Below are positions 47,293 through 56,058 of a stretch of DNA of 64,000 nucleotides, piece by piece. Under the pieces are notes generated by a model. That model made no database searches, had not been told where the DNA came from, and saw only the letters and a program-made list of their open reading frames with translations. Source of the stretch: Microbulbifer hydrolyticus (GTDB taxonomy: Bacteria > Pseudomonadota > Gammaproteobacteria > Pseudomonadales > Cellvibrionaceae); NCBI RefSeq assembly GCF_009931115.1, contig NZ_CP047491.1:1935501-1999500 (forward strand), in the 5' to 3' direction. Each line of letters opens with the position of its first letter. Positions within the stretch are counted from its first letter, which is position 1. Position numbers and translations under genes: made by a program.

Positions 47293-48417
47293 ATGGCAGA
47301 GAAAAAAGTTGGCGGAGCAGGCCTGCGCGGCCAGGTAGCTGGTAAAACCGCACTTTCCACCGTAGGCGTATCCGGCTCCGGCCTGACCTACTGCGGCTAC
47401 GACGTAAAAGACCTGGCAGAAAACTGCGAGTTCGAAGAAGTCGCCTACCTGATCTTCAACGGCGAACTGCCGACCACCGCGCAGCTGGCCGATTACAAAG
47501 GCGTACTGAAAACCATGCGCGGCCTGCCGCTGGCACTGCGCGAAGTACTGGAACGCATCCCCGCCGATGCGCACCCGATGGATGTCATGCGCACCGGCTG
47601 CTCCATGCTGGGCAACCTGGAAGGTGAAGAGTCCTTCGACCAGCAGCAGGAAAAAGCTAACCGACTGTTGGCCGCATTCCCGTCCATCATCTGCTACTGG
47701 TACCGCTTCACCCACGACGGCGTGCGTATCGAAACCGAAACCGACGACGACTCCATCGGCGGCCACTTCCTGCACATGCTGCGCGGCGAAAAGCCCAACG
47801 CACTGCACGAGCAGGTCATGAACGTGTCCCTGATCCTGTACGCCGAGCACGAGTTCAACGCGTCCACCTTCACCGCGCGCGTGTGTGCCTCCACCCTGTC
47901 TGACCTGTTCAGCTGCATCACCGGCGCCATCGGCTCCCTGCGCGGCCCGCTGCACGGCGGTGCCAACGAAGCCGCGATGGAACTGATCGAGCGTTTCTCC
48001 TCCGCCGACGAAGCGGAAAAAGAACTGCTGGGCATGCTCGAGCGCAAAGAAAAGATCATGGGCTTCGGCCACGCGGTGTACACCGAATCCGACCCGCGCA
48101 ACGCCATCATCAAGCAGTGGTCCGAAAAACTCGCCGCCGACGTGGGCGACGACGTGCTGTACCCGGTCTCCGTACGCTGTGAAGAAGTCATGTGGCGCGA
48201 GAAGAAGCTGTTCTGTAACGCCGACTTCTTCCACGCCTCTGCGTACCACTTCATGGGTATTCCCACCAAGCTGTTCACCCCGATCTTCGTGATGAGCCGC
48301 GTAACCGGCTGGGCCGCCCACGTATTCGAACAGCGCGCCGACAACCGCATCATCCGCCCGAGCGCGGAATACACCGGCCCGGAACTGCGCAAAGTAACGC
48401 CGATCGCGGATCGCTAA
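47293..48417 (+). CDS. prpC: 2-methylcitrate synthase
   Basis: Condenses propionyl-CoA with oxaloacetate. It is a 374-residue citrate-synthase-fold enzyme of the short, non-hexameric type. Active-site regions are GPLHGGANEAAMELI (catalytic His), MGFGHAVYTESDPRN (second His) and the Asp segment NADFFHASAYHFMGIP. ATG 47293 follows GGGGAAATAGAG; the open frame runs back into prpB but no start is needed there. The spacing to acnD is larger (about 200 bases) and is filled by a long inverted repeat. Confidence 0.97.
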   Translation: MAEKKVGGAGLRGQVAGKTALSTVGVSGSGLTYCGYDVKDLAENCEFEEVAYLIFNGELPTTAQLADYKGVLKTMRGLPLALREVLERIPADAHPMDVMRTGCSMLGNLEGEESFDQQQEKANRLLAAFPSIICYWYRFTHDGVRIETETDDDSIGGHFLHMLRGEKPNALHEQVMNVSLILYAEHEFNASTFTARVCASTLSDLFSCITGAIGSLRGPLHGGANEAAMELIERFSSADEAEKELLGMLERKEKIMGFGHAVYTESDPRNAIIKQWSEKLAADVGDDVLYPVSVRCEEVMWREKKLFCNADFFHASAYHFMGIPTKLFTPIFVMSRVTGWAAHVFEQRADNRIIRPSAEYTGPELRKVTPIADR

Positions 48418-48458
48418 GTTCGATCGGAACTACAGAACGCGATGCGAAGGCGCTGATG

Positions 48459-48552
48459 CCGGGGTCCCCTTTGCAGGACTGTCTGCGAGAGGGATCTCGC
48501 AGCCAAGCCCCCATGGATGGGTACACGGCGTGTCCTGCAAAGGGGACCCCGG
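48459..48552. repeat. Long inverted repeat between prpC and acnD (REP-like element)
   Basis: Perfect 21-bp arms (48459-48479 and 48532-48552) enclose a 52-base interior, which itself holds a perfect 8-bp hairpin CTGCGAGA/TCTCGCAG. Outside the arms the pairing continues imperfectly (8 of 11). It looks like a mobile palindromic element rather than a simple terminator: no T-run follows and the prp genes continue on the same strand. The consensus resembles dispersed intergenic repeats seen in marine gammaproteobacteria; this is from memory, not a search. Confidence 0.75.
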
Positions 48553-48619
48553 TAGCAGTGCCGCCACTCAACGACCCGACTGAACGGCCCCACCAAACGA
48601 CCCGACTGGGTGACTAGAA

Positions 48620-51217
48620 ATGAACACCGAATTCCGCAAAAAACTCCCCGGCACAGACCTAGACTATTTCGACACCCGCGAAGCCGTCGAAAAAATCCAG
48701 CCGGGTGCCTATGAAAAACTGCCGTATACCTCCCGTATCCTGGCAGAGAACCTCGTGCGCCGCTGCGAGCCCGCAATGCTCACCGACGCCCTCAAGCAGC
48801 TGATCGAACGCAAGCGCGACCTCGACTTCCCCTGGTTCCCCGCGCGCGTCGTCTGCCACGATATTCTCGGCCAGACCGCACTGGTGGACCTCGCCGGCCT
48901 ACGCGATGCCATTGCAGAGAAGGGCGGTGACCCGGCCAAAGTAAACCCGGTCGTCCCCACACAGCTGATCGTCGACCACTCCCTGGCCGTCGAACACCCC
49001 GGTTTTGAAAAAGACGCGTTCGAAAAGAACCGCGCCGTGGAAGAGCGCCGCAACGAAGACCGCTTCCACTTCATCAACTGGACCAAAACCGCGTTTGAAA
49101 ACGTCGACGTCATCCCGCCCGGCAACGGCATCATGCACCAGATCAACCTGGAGAAAATGTCTCCGGTTGTGCAGAAGAAAGATGGCGTTGCCTTCCCGGA
49201 TACCTGTGTCGGTACCGACAGCCACACCCCGATGGTCGATGCGCTCGGCGTAATCTCCGTGGGTGTGGGCGGCCTGGAAGCCGAAAGCGTCATGCTCGGC
49301 CGCGCCTCCTATATGCGCCTGCCCGACATCGTCGGCGTCGAGCTCACCGGCAAACTGCAGCCCGGCATCACCGGTACCGACATGGTGCTGGCCCTCACCG
49401 AATTCCTGCGCCGCGAGCGTGTGGTCGGTGCCTACCTCGAATTCTTCGGCGAAGGCGCCTCCAGCCTGAGCCTCGGCGACCGCGCCACCATCGCCAACAT
49501 GACCCCGGAATACGGTGCCACCGCCGGCATGTTCGCCATCGACGAGCAGACCATCGACTACCTGAAGCTCACCGGCCGCGACGACGACCAGGTTGCACTG
49601 GTAGAAAAGTTCGCGAAAGAAACCGGCCTGTGGGCAGACAGCCTGAAAACCGCCGAATACGAACGCGTGCTGACCTTCGACCTGTCTTCCGTCACCCGCA
49701 ACCTGGCCGGCCCCTCCAACCCGCACGCACTGCTGCCGGTATCCGAACTGGGCTCCCGTGGTATTGCCAAAGAATGGGAAGAGAAAGAGGGCGAGATGCC
49801 CGACGGTGCCGTGATCATCGCCGCGATCACCAGCTGTACCAACACCAGCAACCCGCGCAACATGATTGCCGCCGGCCTGATCGCGCGTAACGCCAACAAG
49901 CTCGGCCTGACCCGCAAGCCCTGGGTGAAAACCTCGCTGGCACCGGGTTCCAAGACTGTAAAAATGTACCTGGAAGAAGCCGACCTGCTGCCGGAACTGC
50001 AGCAACAGGGCTTCGACGTGGTCGCGTTTGCCTGCACCACCTGTAACGGCATGAGCGGCGCACTGGACCCGAAAATCCAGAAAGAAGTCATCGACCGCGA
50101 CCTGTACGCCACCGCCGTACTGTCCGGCAACCGCAACTTCGACGGCCGTATCCACCCCTACGCCAAGCAGGCGTTCCTCGCTTCACCGCCGCTGGTCGTC
50201 GCCTACGCGATTGCCGGCACCATCCGCTTTGATATCGAGAAGGATGTACTGGGCCACGACAAAGACGGCAACCCGGTCACCCTGAAAGATATCTGGCCGA
50301 GCGACGAAGAGATCGACGCGATCGTCAAACAGAGCGTAAAGCCCGAGCAGTTCCGCGAGGTCTACATCCCGATGTTCGACCTGGAAAAGAGCGCGGAAGA
50401 GAAGGGCGAGCCCCTGTATAACTGGCGCCCGCAGAGCACCTACATCCGCCGCCCGCCATACTGGGAAGGCGCGCTGGCCGGCGAGCGCTCCCTGAAAGGC
50501 ATGCGCCCGCTGGCGGTGCTGGGTGACAACATCACCACCGACCACCTGTCGCCGTCCAACGCGATCCTGGCCAGCAGTGCGGCCGGTGAATACCTGGCAA
50601 AAATGGGCCTGCCGGAGGAGGACTTCAACTCCTACGCCACCCATCGCGGCGACCACCTCACCGCCCAGCGCGCCACCTTCGCGAACCCGAAATTGTTGAA
50701 CGAAATGGTGCGCGACGACAACGGCGAAGTGAAGCAGGGCTCCTTCGCCCGTGTGGAACCGGAAGGCAAGGTCACCCGCATGTGGGAAGCCATCGAGACC
50801 TACATGGAGCGCAAGCAGCCGCTGATTATTGTCGCCGGCGCCGACTACGGCCAGGGCTCCTCCCGCGACTGGGCGGCGAAGGGCGTGCGCCTCGCCGGTG
50901 TGGAAGCGATTGTGGCCGAAGGCTTCGAGCGTATTCACCGCACCAACCTGATCGGCATGGGCGTACTGCCGCTGGAATTCCAGCCCGGCACCACCCGCGA
51001 GACCCTCGGCATCGACGGTACCGAAACCTTCGACGTAATTGGCGAGCAAACCCCGGGCGCCACCCTGACCCTGCTGATCCACCGTAAAGACGGTGAGACC
51101 GTAGAAGCCCCGGTGAAATGCCGCCTGGACACCCAGGAAGAAGTCTCGATCTACGCTGCCGGCGGTGTACTGCAGCGCTTCGCCAACGACTTCCTGGAAG
51201 CGGAGGCATCAGCATAA
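48620..51217 (+). CDS. acnD: Fe/S-dependent 2-methylisocitrate dehydratase
   Basis: Aconitase-superfamily enzyme of 865 residues that converts 2-methylcitrate to 2-methyl-cis-aconitate, working together with PrpF. [4Fe-4S]-ligating Cys residues lie in ITSCTNTSNPRNM and in ACTTCNGMSG; the swivel domain carries GADYGQGSSRDWAAKG. The prpC-acnD-prpF order is the AcnD/PrpF variant that replaces PrpD. AcnD and PrpF genes are separated by only two bases. The gene is complete and GC-rich like its neighbours. The Shine-Dalgarno before ATG 48620 is weak (GGGTGACTAGAA). Confidence 0.96.
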   Translation: MNTEFRKKLPGTDLDYFDTREAVEKIQPGAYEKLPYTSRILAENLVRRCEPAMLTDALKQLIERKRDLDFPWFPARVVCHDILGQTALVDLAGLRDAIAEKGGDPAKVNPVVPTQLIVDHSLAVEHPGFEKDAFEKNRAVEERRNEDRFHFINWTKTAFENVDVIPPGNGIMHQINLEKMSPVVQKKDGVAFPDTCVGTDSHTPMVDALGVISVGVGGLEAESVMLGRASYMRLPDIVGVELTGKLQPGITGTDMVLALTEFLRRERVVGAYLEFFGEGASSLSLGDRATIANMTPEYGATAGMFAIDEQTIDYLKLTGRDDDQVALVEKFAKETGLWADSLKTAEYERVLTFDLSSVTRNLAGPSNPHALLPVSELGSRGIAKEWEEKEGEMPDGAVIIAAITSCTNTSNPRNMIAAGLIARNANKLGLTRKPWVKTSLAPGSKTVKMYLEEADLLPELQQQGFDVVAFACTTCNGMSGALDPKIQKEVIDRDLYATAVLSGNRNFDGRIHPYAKQAFLASPPLVVAYAIAGTIRFDIEKDVLGHDKDGNPVTLKDIWPSDEEIDAIVKQSVKPEQFREVYIPMFDLEKSAEEKGEPLYNWRPQSTYIRRPPYWEGALAGERSLKGMRPLAVLGDNITTDHLSPSNAILASSAAGEYLAKMGLPEEDFNSYATHRGDHLTAQRATFANPKLLNEMVRDDNGEVKQGSFARVEPEGKVTRMWEAIETYMERKQPLIIVAGADYGQGSSRDWAAKGVRLAGVEAIVAEGFERIHRTNLIGMGVLPLEFQPGTTRETLGIDGTETFDVIGEQTPGATLTLLIHRKDGETVEAPVKCRLDTQEEVSIYAAGGVLQRFANDFLEAEASA

Positions 51218-51219
51218 TC

Positions 51220-52413
51220 ATGGCATTTGCTCCGCAAATCTATCCCCCTCAAATAAGGGTACCCGCCACCTATATGCGTGGCGGCACCAGCAAGGGCGTC
51301 TTCTTCCGTCTCGACGATCTGCCGGAAGCCGCTCAGGTCCCGGGCGCCGCACGCGACAACCTCCTGCTGCGCGTAATCGGCAGCCCCGATCCCTACGGCA
51401 AGCAGACCGACGGCATGGGCGGTGCCACCTCCAGCACCAGCAAAACCGTCATCGTGTCCAAGAGCGAACAGGCCGATCACGACGTGGATTACCTGTTCGG
51501 CCAGGTCTCCATCGACAAGCCATTCGTGGACTGGTCCGGCAACTGCGGCAACCTCACTGCCGCCGTCGGTGCCTTCGCCATCAACAGCGGTTTTGTGGAT
51601 GCAGAGCGCGTGCCGCAAAACGGCATCTGCACCGTGCGCATCTGGCAGGCCAACATCAAGAAAACCATCATTGCCCACGTGCCCATCACCAACGGCGAAG
51701 TACAGGAAACCGGCGATTTCGAACTGGACGGTGTCACCTTCCCGGCGGCCGAAGTGCAGATCGAATTCATGGACCCGGCGGATGGGGAAGGGGCCATGTT
51801 CCCCACCGGCAATCTGGTGGACGACCTCGAAGTCCCCGGCGTCGGTACCCTGAAGGCCACCATGATTAATGCCGGCATCCCCACCATCTTCGTCAATGCC
51901 GCGGATATCGGTTACACCGGCACCGAGCTGCAGGAAGCCATCAACGGTGACGACAAGGCGCTGGCCATGTTCGAGACCATTCGCGCGCACGGCGCGGTGA
52001 AGATGGGGCTGATCAGCAAGGTGGAAGAGGCCGCAGCCCGGCAGCATACCCCCAAGGTCGCGTTCGTGGCCCCCCCAAAGGGCTATACCGCTTCCAGCGG
52101 TAAAGACGTAGCATTAGGGGATATCGACCTGCTGGTGCGCGCACTGTCCATGGGCAAACTGCACCACGCCATGATGGGCACCGCTGCGGTGGCCATCGGT
52201 ACCGCAGCCGCCATTCCCGGCACCATGGTCAATCTGGCCGCAGGGGGAGGGGAGCGAAATGCGGTTACCTTTGGGCATCCGTCCGGCACCTTACGTGTGG
52301 GTGCGGAAGCGGAAGTGGTGAACGGGCAGTGGACTGCCACCAAAGCCATTATGAGTCGTAGTGCGCGGGTTTTGATGGAGGGTTGGGTGCGGGTGCCTGG
52401 TGACTGCTTATAG
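51220..52413 (+). CDS. prpF: 2-methylaconitate cis-trans isomerase
   Basis: PrpF isomerises the product of AcnD so that it can be hydrated to 2-methylisocitrate. It is a 397-residue diaminopimelate-epimerase-like fold. The opening PATYMRGGTSKGVFFRLDDLP, the Cys region DWSGNCGNLTAAVGAFAINSGFV and the Gly-rich AAGGGERNAVTFGHPSGTLRVGAE are family motifs. The start at 51220 (MAFAPQIYPPQIRVPATYMRGG) is two bases after acnD. The 3'-most 525 bases (51889-52413) are repeated in diverged form at 59421-59945. This native copy keeps the expected C-terminus MEGWVRVPGDCL and should be functional. A strong terminator follows. Confidence 0.96.
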   Translation: MAFAPQIYPPQIRVPATYMRGGTSKGVFFRLDDLPEAAQVPGAARDNLLLRVIGSPDPYGKQTDGMGGATSSTSKTVIVSKSEQADHDVDYLFGQVSIDKPFVDWSGNCGNLTAAVGAFAINSGFVDAERVPQNGICTVRIWQANIKKTIIAHVPITNGEVQETGDFELDGVTFPAAEVQIEFMDPADGEGAMFPTGNLVDDLEVPGVGTLKATMINAGIPTIFVNAADIGYTGTELQEAINGDDKALAMFETIRAHGAVKMGLISKVEEAAARQHTPKVAFVAPPKGYTASSGKDVALGDIDLLVRALSMGKLHHAMMGTAAVAIGTAAAIPGTMVNLAAGGGERNAVTFGHPSGTLRVGAEAEVVNGQWTATKAIMSRSARVLMEGWVRVPGDCL

Positions 52414-52839
52414 TCGGCCTAGCAGTACGATCGGCGAATAGCGGCAAGTGCTGTTTTAGCTGATTTCGGGAGTTGAAAGAGCGAGCCTCAATTGAGGCTC
52501 GCTTTTTTATGCCCGTTTCTTTTTGCTTAATAATTGAGCGAAGCGCAGCTTGTAACCATCATGCAGGGCAGTATTCGGGCTGGGATTCCCGACAGGGCGG
52601 GTAAGGCGTTGACTTATATGGGTGTTCAAATACTATCGAGTGCAGTCATGTCCAGAGATGTCGAATTTTTTCATCAAATAATAATTTTCTTGGGACGGCC
52701 AGTCCTGTGCAGGCAATAGGCGTATAAATAGGGACTTTATCTGATAGAAGATTGTTTGATTGCAGGATCGACAGGAATGATTTAAATAGCAACGATTGCT
52801 AGTTAGGCTAACAAGTAAAATATAGTATCAGGAAGTAAA
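52414..52839. other. Left boundary zone of the island
   Basis: 426 bases between prpF and the DUF262 gene. It contains the prpF terminator at 52481-52508, then sequence that turns AT-rich from about 52.6 kb. A 16-mer GGCTGGGATTCCCGAC near 52578 also occurs at about 56122 in the transposase element. No credible gene; the 61-codon frame at 52534-52719 has no ribosome-binding site or family resemblance. Confidence 0.5.
52481..52508 (+). terminator. Rho-independent terminator of the prp operon
   Basis: A perfect 11+11-bp palindrome (core GCCTCAATTGAGGC) followed by a T-run, 68 bases after the prpF stop. Confidence 0.95.
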
Positions 52840-53895
52840 ATGAAAAATTTTGATTCCAGGACATATAGTATTAACGATTTCTTGGAGTGGTCGGATAATG
52901 AGCAGCTCGAATTGTCTCCGAAGTTTCAAAGACGCTCGGTGTGGACTGATACGGCTAGGTCGTATCTTATGGATACCATTGTAAGCGGAAAACCCATTCC
53001 GAAAGTTTTTATCAGACAAAAACTAAACCCTCAAACCAGAAAGTCTATTCGAGAAGTTGTCGATGGCCAACAACGTTTAAGGACAATTTTGTCTTTCATG
53101 AAAGATGGTTTTGTGATAAGCAAAAGGCATAATAAGGATTATGGTGGGCTCTACTTTAGTCAGTTGAGTGAAGTGGATGATGATATTCAAGCTCAAATAC
53201 TCAATTATGAAATATCCGTCGACTTGTTGGTTAATATGTCCGACCCGGATGTTCTGGATGTTTTTAGTCGGTTAAATTCATACTCAGTTACTTTGAATGA
53301 ACAAGAAAAAATAAATGCCAACCACTTTGGCCCCTTTAAGACGACTGCGGATAAATTAGCCCATATAAATAACTCGTTCTGGATCGACAACAAAATTATT
53401 ACCGAGCAAAACGTGCTGCGCATGTATGATGTACAAATGACTGCAGACTTGCTGATTGCAATGATAGAGGGAGTTCGCTCTAAAAAGCAGATTAAAAAGT
53501 TCTACGAGACTTATGAAGATAATTTTGAGTACGATGTGGATGAGTTAGAGAGAAAATTTCAGAATATAATCGAGATTATAAAGAAGCTTTTTGACTCGAA
53601 TCTAAAAAAGCGAGAGTTTAGGCGAAACCATGTATTCTATTCGCTATTTGTTTCAATTTTTCACTTAGAGTTTGGGGTGTCAAATATTCAGGCTGAAAGG
53701 ATATCGATTGAGCAAGTTGGGTACGCAAGAGCTTCTCAAAATTTAGAAAGACTCGATTATATCTTCGAAGAAGAAGACAAAGATAGGTTGAGTCGCGAAG
53801 AAAGGCAGTTTCTAGAGGATTGTAGGAGGGCGACAACGGATACAGCTGTCCGCATCCGCAGGAGTGAGTACATTGCTAGACTGATAACGGAGTAA
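52840..53895 (+). CDS. DUF262 (GmrSD-N/ParB-like) protein
   Basis: A 351-residue protein with the DUF262 fold, known from the N-terminal half of GmrSD/SspE-type anti-phage enzymes. Motifs: an opening YSINDFLEWSDNEQLELSPKFQRRSVW (residues 9-35), then the hallmark VDGQQRLRTI (residues 74-83). No DUF1524 HNH nuclease half follows; the C-terminal ~200 residues are helical and do not match anything I recognise. Shine-Dalgarno AGGAAG is good. It precedes the HEPN gene by three bases, so the pair is an operon. It is AT-rich compared with the prp genes, consistent with transfer. By analogy it may sense or hydrolyse nucleotides; this is inference. Confidence 0.85.
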   Translation: MKNFDSRTYSINDFLEWSDNEQLELSPKFQRRSVWTDTARSYLMDTIVSGKPIPKVFIRQKLNPQTRKSIREVVDGQQRLRTILSFMKDGFVISKRHNKDYGGLYFSQLSEVDDDIQAQILNYEISVDLLVNMSDPDVLDVFSRLNSYSVTLNEQEKINANHFGPFKTTADKLAHINNSFWIDNKIITEQNVLRMYDVQMTADLLIAMIEGVRSKKQIKKFYETYEDNFEYDVDELERKFQNIIEIIKKLFDSNLKKREFRRNHVFYSLFVSIFHLEFGVSNIQAERISIEQVGYARASQNLERLDYIFEEEDKDRLSREERQFLEDCRRATTDTAVRIRRSEYIARLITE

Positions 53896-53898
53896 GCG

Positions 53899-54525
53899 AT
53901 GTCCTTATCAGACTCTATAGGAGAGTTTAGAGCCGGAGTATCTCAGGTTAATGCAGTATTAGAGAAGGCTTACGAGGTGGATTCTGATGGGAATGAAATC
54001 TTTGATGAATTACAGCAAGAGTTTATCGTTTCCTCCGCTTTTTTAAGAATGTTTATCCACTGGGAGACATTTGTCGAGGCATCATTCGCCAGCTATCTTA
54101 TTGGTGAAAGATCGGTAAATGGAACTAGTGTTTCCAGGTGCGTAACACCTTCAGATAGAGATCATGCATTAAAGATTTTAGTGGGAACGCAAAAGTATGT
54201 AGATTGGGCAAATCATGAAATAGTGCGCAGGCTCGCGAATTTATACTTGGAGGATGGGGAGCCATTTTCTTCAAATATTTCTGCCATAGCGCGAGATTTG
54301 TCTGACTTGAAAACAGTCAGAAATGCTGCTGCTCATCTTAGTAGCACTACGCAACATCAGCTCGATGCATTAGCCAGTAGAGTTCTGGGGCGTGCGGTCA
54401 GTAATTTCACGGTCGCCAATTTCATATTGCACTTAGATCCTAATGATCCATCAAAAACAATTCTTCAGAAATATCAAGAGCTTCTTGATTTGGCTGCTGA
54501 AAATATTGCAGGTAATGTCACTTGA
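53899..54525 (+). CDS. HEPN-domain protein (MAE_28990/RiboL-PSP-HEPN type)
   Basis: A 208-residue all-helical protein. The HEPN ribonuclease motif R-x4-H is visible as RNAAAH (Arg141-His146), following a polar helix DLKTV. The N-terminal part SSAFLRMFIHWETFVEASFASYLIG is typical of MAE_28990-like HEPN families, which are linked to RNA cleavage in defence and toxin systems. It is translationally close-coupled to the DUF262 gene (three bases between, GGAG in the junction). Probably an effector RNase kept in check or triggered by the DUF262 partner; no antitoxin-type nucleotidyltransferase (MNT) is present. The toxin role is inferred from family knowledge. Confidence 0.8.
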   Translation: MSLSDSIGEFRAGVSQVNAVLEKAYEVDSDGNEIFDELQQEFIVSSAFLRMFIHWETFVEASFASYLIGERSVNGTSVSRCVTPSDRDHALKILVGTQKYVDWANHEIVRRLANLYLEDGEPFSSNISAIARDLSDLKTVRNAAAHLSSTTQHQLDALASRVLGRAVSNFTVANFILHLDPNDPSKTILQKYQELLDLAAENIAGNVT

Positions 54526-54811
54526 TTGGTGGCGAAGTCGATGGGGTGCCACTAATAAATGGCACCAGATCAATGTTGGAGAGCTAATTGATCTTCGTGG
54601 ATAGAGTGCGAAAATATGATTTTCCTCTGTTTTGGTAGGGCTGTAATGCTAGATTTCAGATAAATGAATTTTTTCGGCCTAATATAATATGAATGAGTTG
54701 CAGGCCGGTTTTAGTTGTGTGGTTATTTCTATTAAGAATAATTATTCACAAATTTTTATGAGATCATCTAATTGATTGCTTTTTGATAGATTGGTTCTTG
54801 AGGGTAATGAT

Positions 54812-55534
54812 ATGAAGCATGTGTTACTTTTTATAATTTTCACTGTTGTCACGGCTGCAGGTGAAGTTATTGCTGCGCCAGAAAAAATTGGTCCGTTGTA
54901 TCTTGGTATGCCGATGGGGGAATATATCAAGGAGACTGGACTTAAACTAATCGACTGCGAAACTCACCGATTATCGAGTGGAAAAAAAATATATAAAGCT
55001 GAAATTGTTGATCTTACGCTAGATAGAAAGTCGCTATGTTCAAATTCCGACTTCGATACGGTTGGCGTCATTGAGGCTAACGAAGTTGGCGGAGTGAAAT
55101 ATAAACTAATTCATTCTGGGTATAAGGTCGGAGGGTTTCTGGAGTCTATTGGGCACAGCAGTAAAGCCATCTTTATGAATGATAATCTTGTTAGCTTGGA
55201 AATTTATGCGCCGGAAGTAGACGCGGGAACTCTTGCTGCAAAATATGGAAAACCTGATTATGTGGATAGTAGGGAGGTAACTCTTTGCGTAAATAGTTTT
55301 GGAACTGAATTTGAGGATAAAAATGGTAAAGAAGAACTTATCTGGGAAAGTGACAGAGCTAGATCTACTTTCCGCAGAGTGACTATGTTCCAACACGATT
55401 CCTGTCGATTGAATCGAGGATTTGTGGATTTTTATATTATCGAACTTAGGTCTGAAATTGAGTTATTAGATGCAGCCATTTTAAGATTCCATAAATCTAT
55501 TCAAGCAAGGGAGATCGCTGAAAGTCCATTTTAA
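54812..55534 (+). CDS. Secreted protein of unknown function
   Basis: A 240-residue exported protein. Signal peptide MKHVLLFIIFTVVTAAGEVIAA; the mature part opens with IGPLYLGMPMGEYIKETGLKLIDC, a pattern seen in periplasmic proteins whose repeats begin GxLxLGM. Three to four Cys residues (ETH-adjacent Cys, SLCSNS, TLCVNS, DSCRLN) could form disulfides. Two GxxxGxP-type segments (IGPLYLGMPMGEYIK, LAAKYGKPDY) suggest a repeated BamE-like unit. ATG 54812 is preferred to 54776 because GAGGGTAATGAT precedes it and it gives a clean signal peptide. It lies 286 bases after the HEPN gene and probably has its own promoter; a link with the HEPN pair is unproven. No known family recognised. Confidence 0.7.
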   Translation: MKHVLLFIIFTVVTAAGEVIAAPEKIGPLYLGMPMGEYIKETGLKLIDCETHRLSSGKKIYKAEIVDLTLDRKSLCSNSDFDTVGVIEANEVGGVKYKLIHSGYKVGGFLESIGHSSKAIFMNDNLVSLEIYAPEVDAGTLAAKYGKPDYVDSREVTLCVNSFGTEFEDKNGKEELIWESDRARSTFRRVTMFQHDSCRLNRGFVDFYIIELRSEIELLDAAILRFHKSIQAREIAESPF

Positions 55535-56058
55535 TATTGTGGTCAGCGTAAAATATTGCTGCTGTATTCAATGGGTCATTCTATTTTGGGGCTATGAGCC
55601 TAACTCCGTATTTTCATGCGAAATAGTGGGGTCAGAGTAAAATATTGCCGTTGAAAATAAACGGGGTCAGATCAACATTATGACGCCCAATAGCACCCAC
55701 TGAATTTTCCATCCATTAGTGTATGACCGTAGCAAAAAGGGAAAGTTTGATGGCCAGATTGCCGCGTCTCGGACCTGCGGGGATTCCGCAGCATGTCATA
55801 CAGCGGGGCAACAACCGGCTCGATAAAAACGACATCCATTAATTGGATCGTTCATCATAATGTTTGCGAGTTTTGCTTCTGTTTGCTTGAGCGGAGGTAA
55901 TTTCGAAGTAGGGATGGATTATTTGGGGAAGTTCATTCGAGGCTGCTCTATGAGACTTAGCGATTCCTCGCAAGCGACGTCCGATGGTGCTATTTAAAAG
56001 AGCAACACGGCTTTACGGGAGGGGCGGTGGCGACAAATAGCGCTCAGAAATAAAACAA
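55535..56058. other. Mobile-element debris with GGGGTCAG repeats
   Basis: 524 bases without an intact gene. Three copies of the RAYT-associated signature occur: GGTCAGCGTAAAATATTG (55540-55557), GGGGTCAGAGTAAAATATTG (from ~55629) and GGGGTCAGATCAACATT (from ~55663). They precede the truncated transposase start at 55750. After ~55850 no recognisable feature is seen. Confidence 0.6.
55750..55842 (+). pseudogene. Truncated RAYT (REP-associated tyrosine transposase)
   Basis: The first 30 codons of a Y1_Tnp/RAYT transposase (MARLPRLGPAGIPQHVIQRG, then NNRLDKNDIH and a stop). This opening is diagnostic of the MARLPR-type RAYTs. The remainder, including the HUH motif and catalytic Tyr, is absent. 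The GGGGTCAG-type repeats just upstream are the usual companions of this family. It is a different family member from the transposase of the element at 56059. Confidence 0.8.

Noticed and set aside
52534..52719. 61-codon frame between prpF and the DUF262 gene
   Set aside because: No ribosome-binding site, no family resemblance, and it spans the 16-mer repeat; treated as non-coding.
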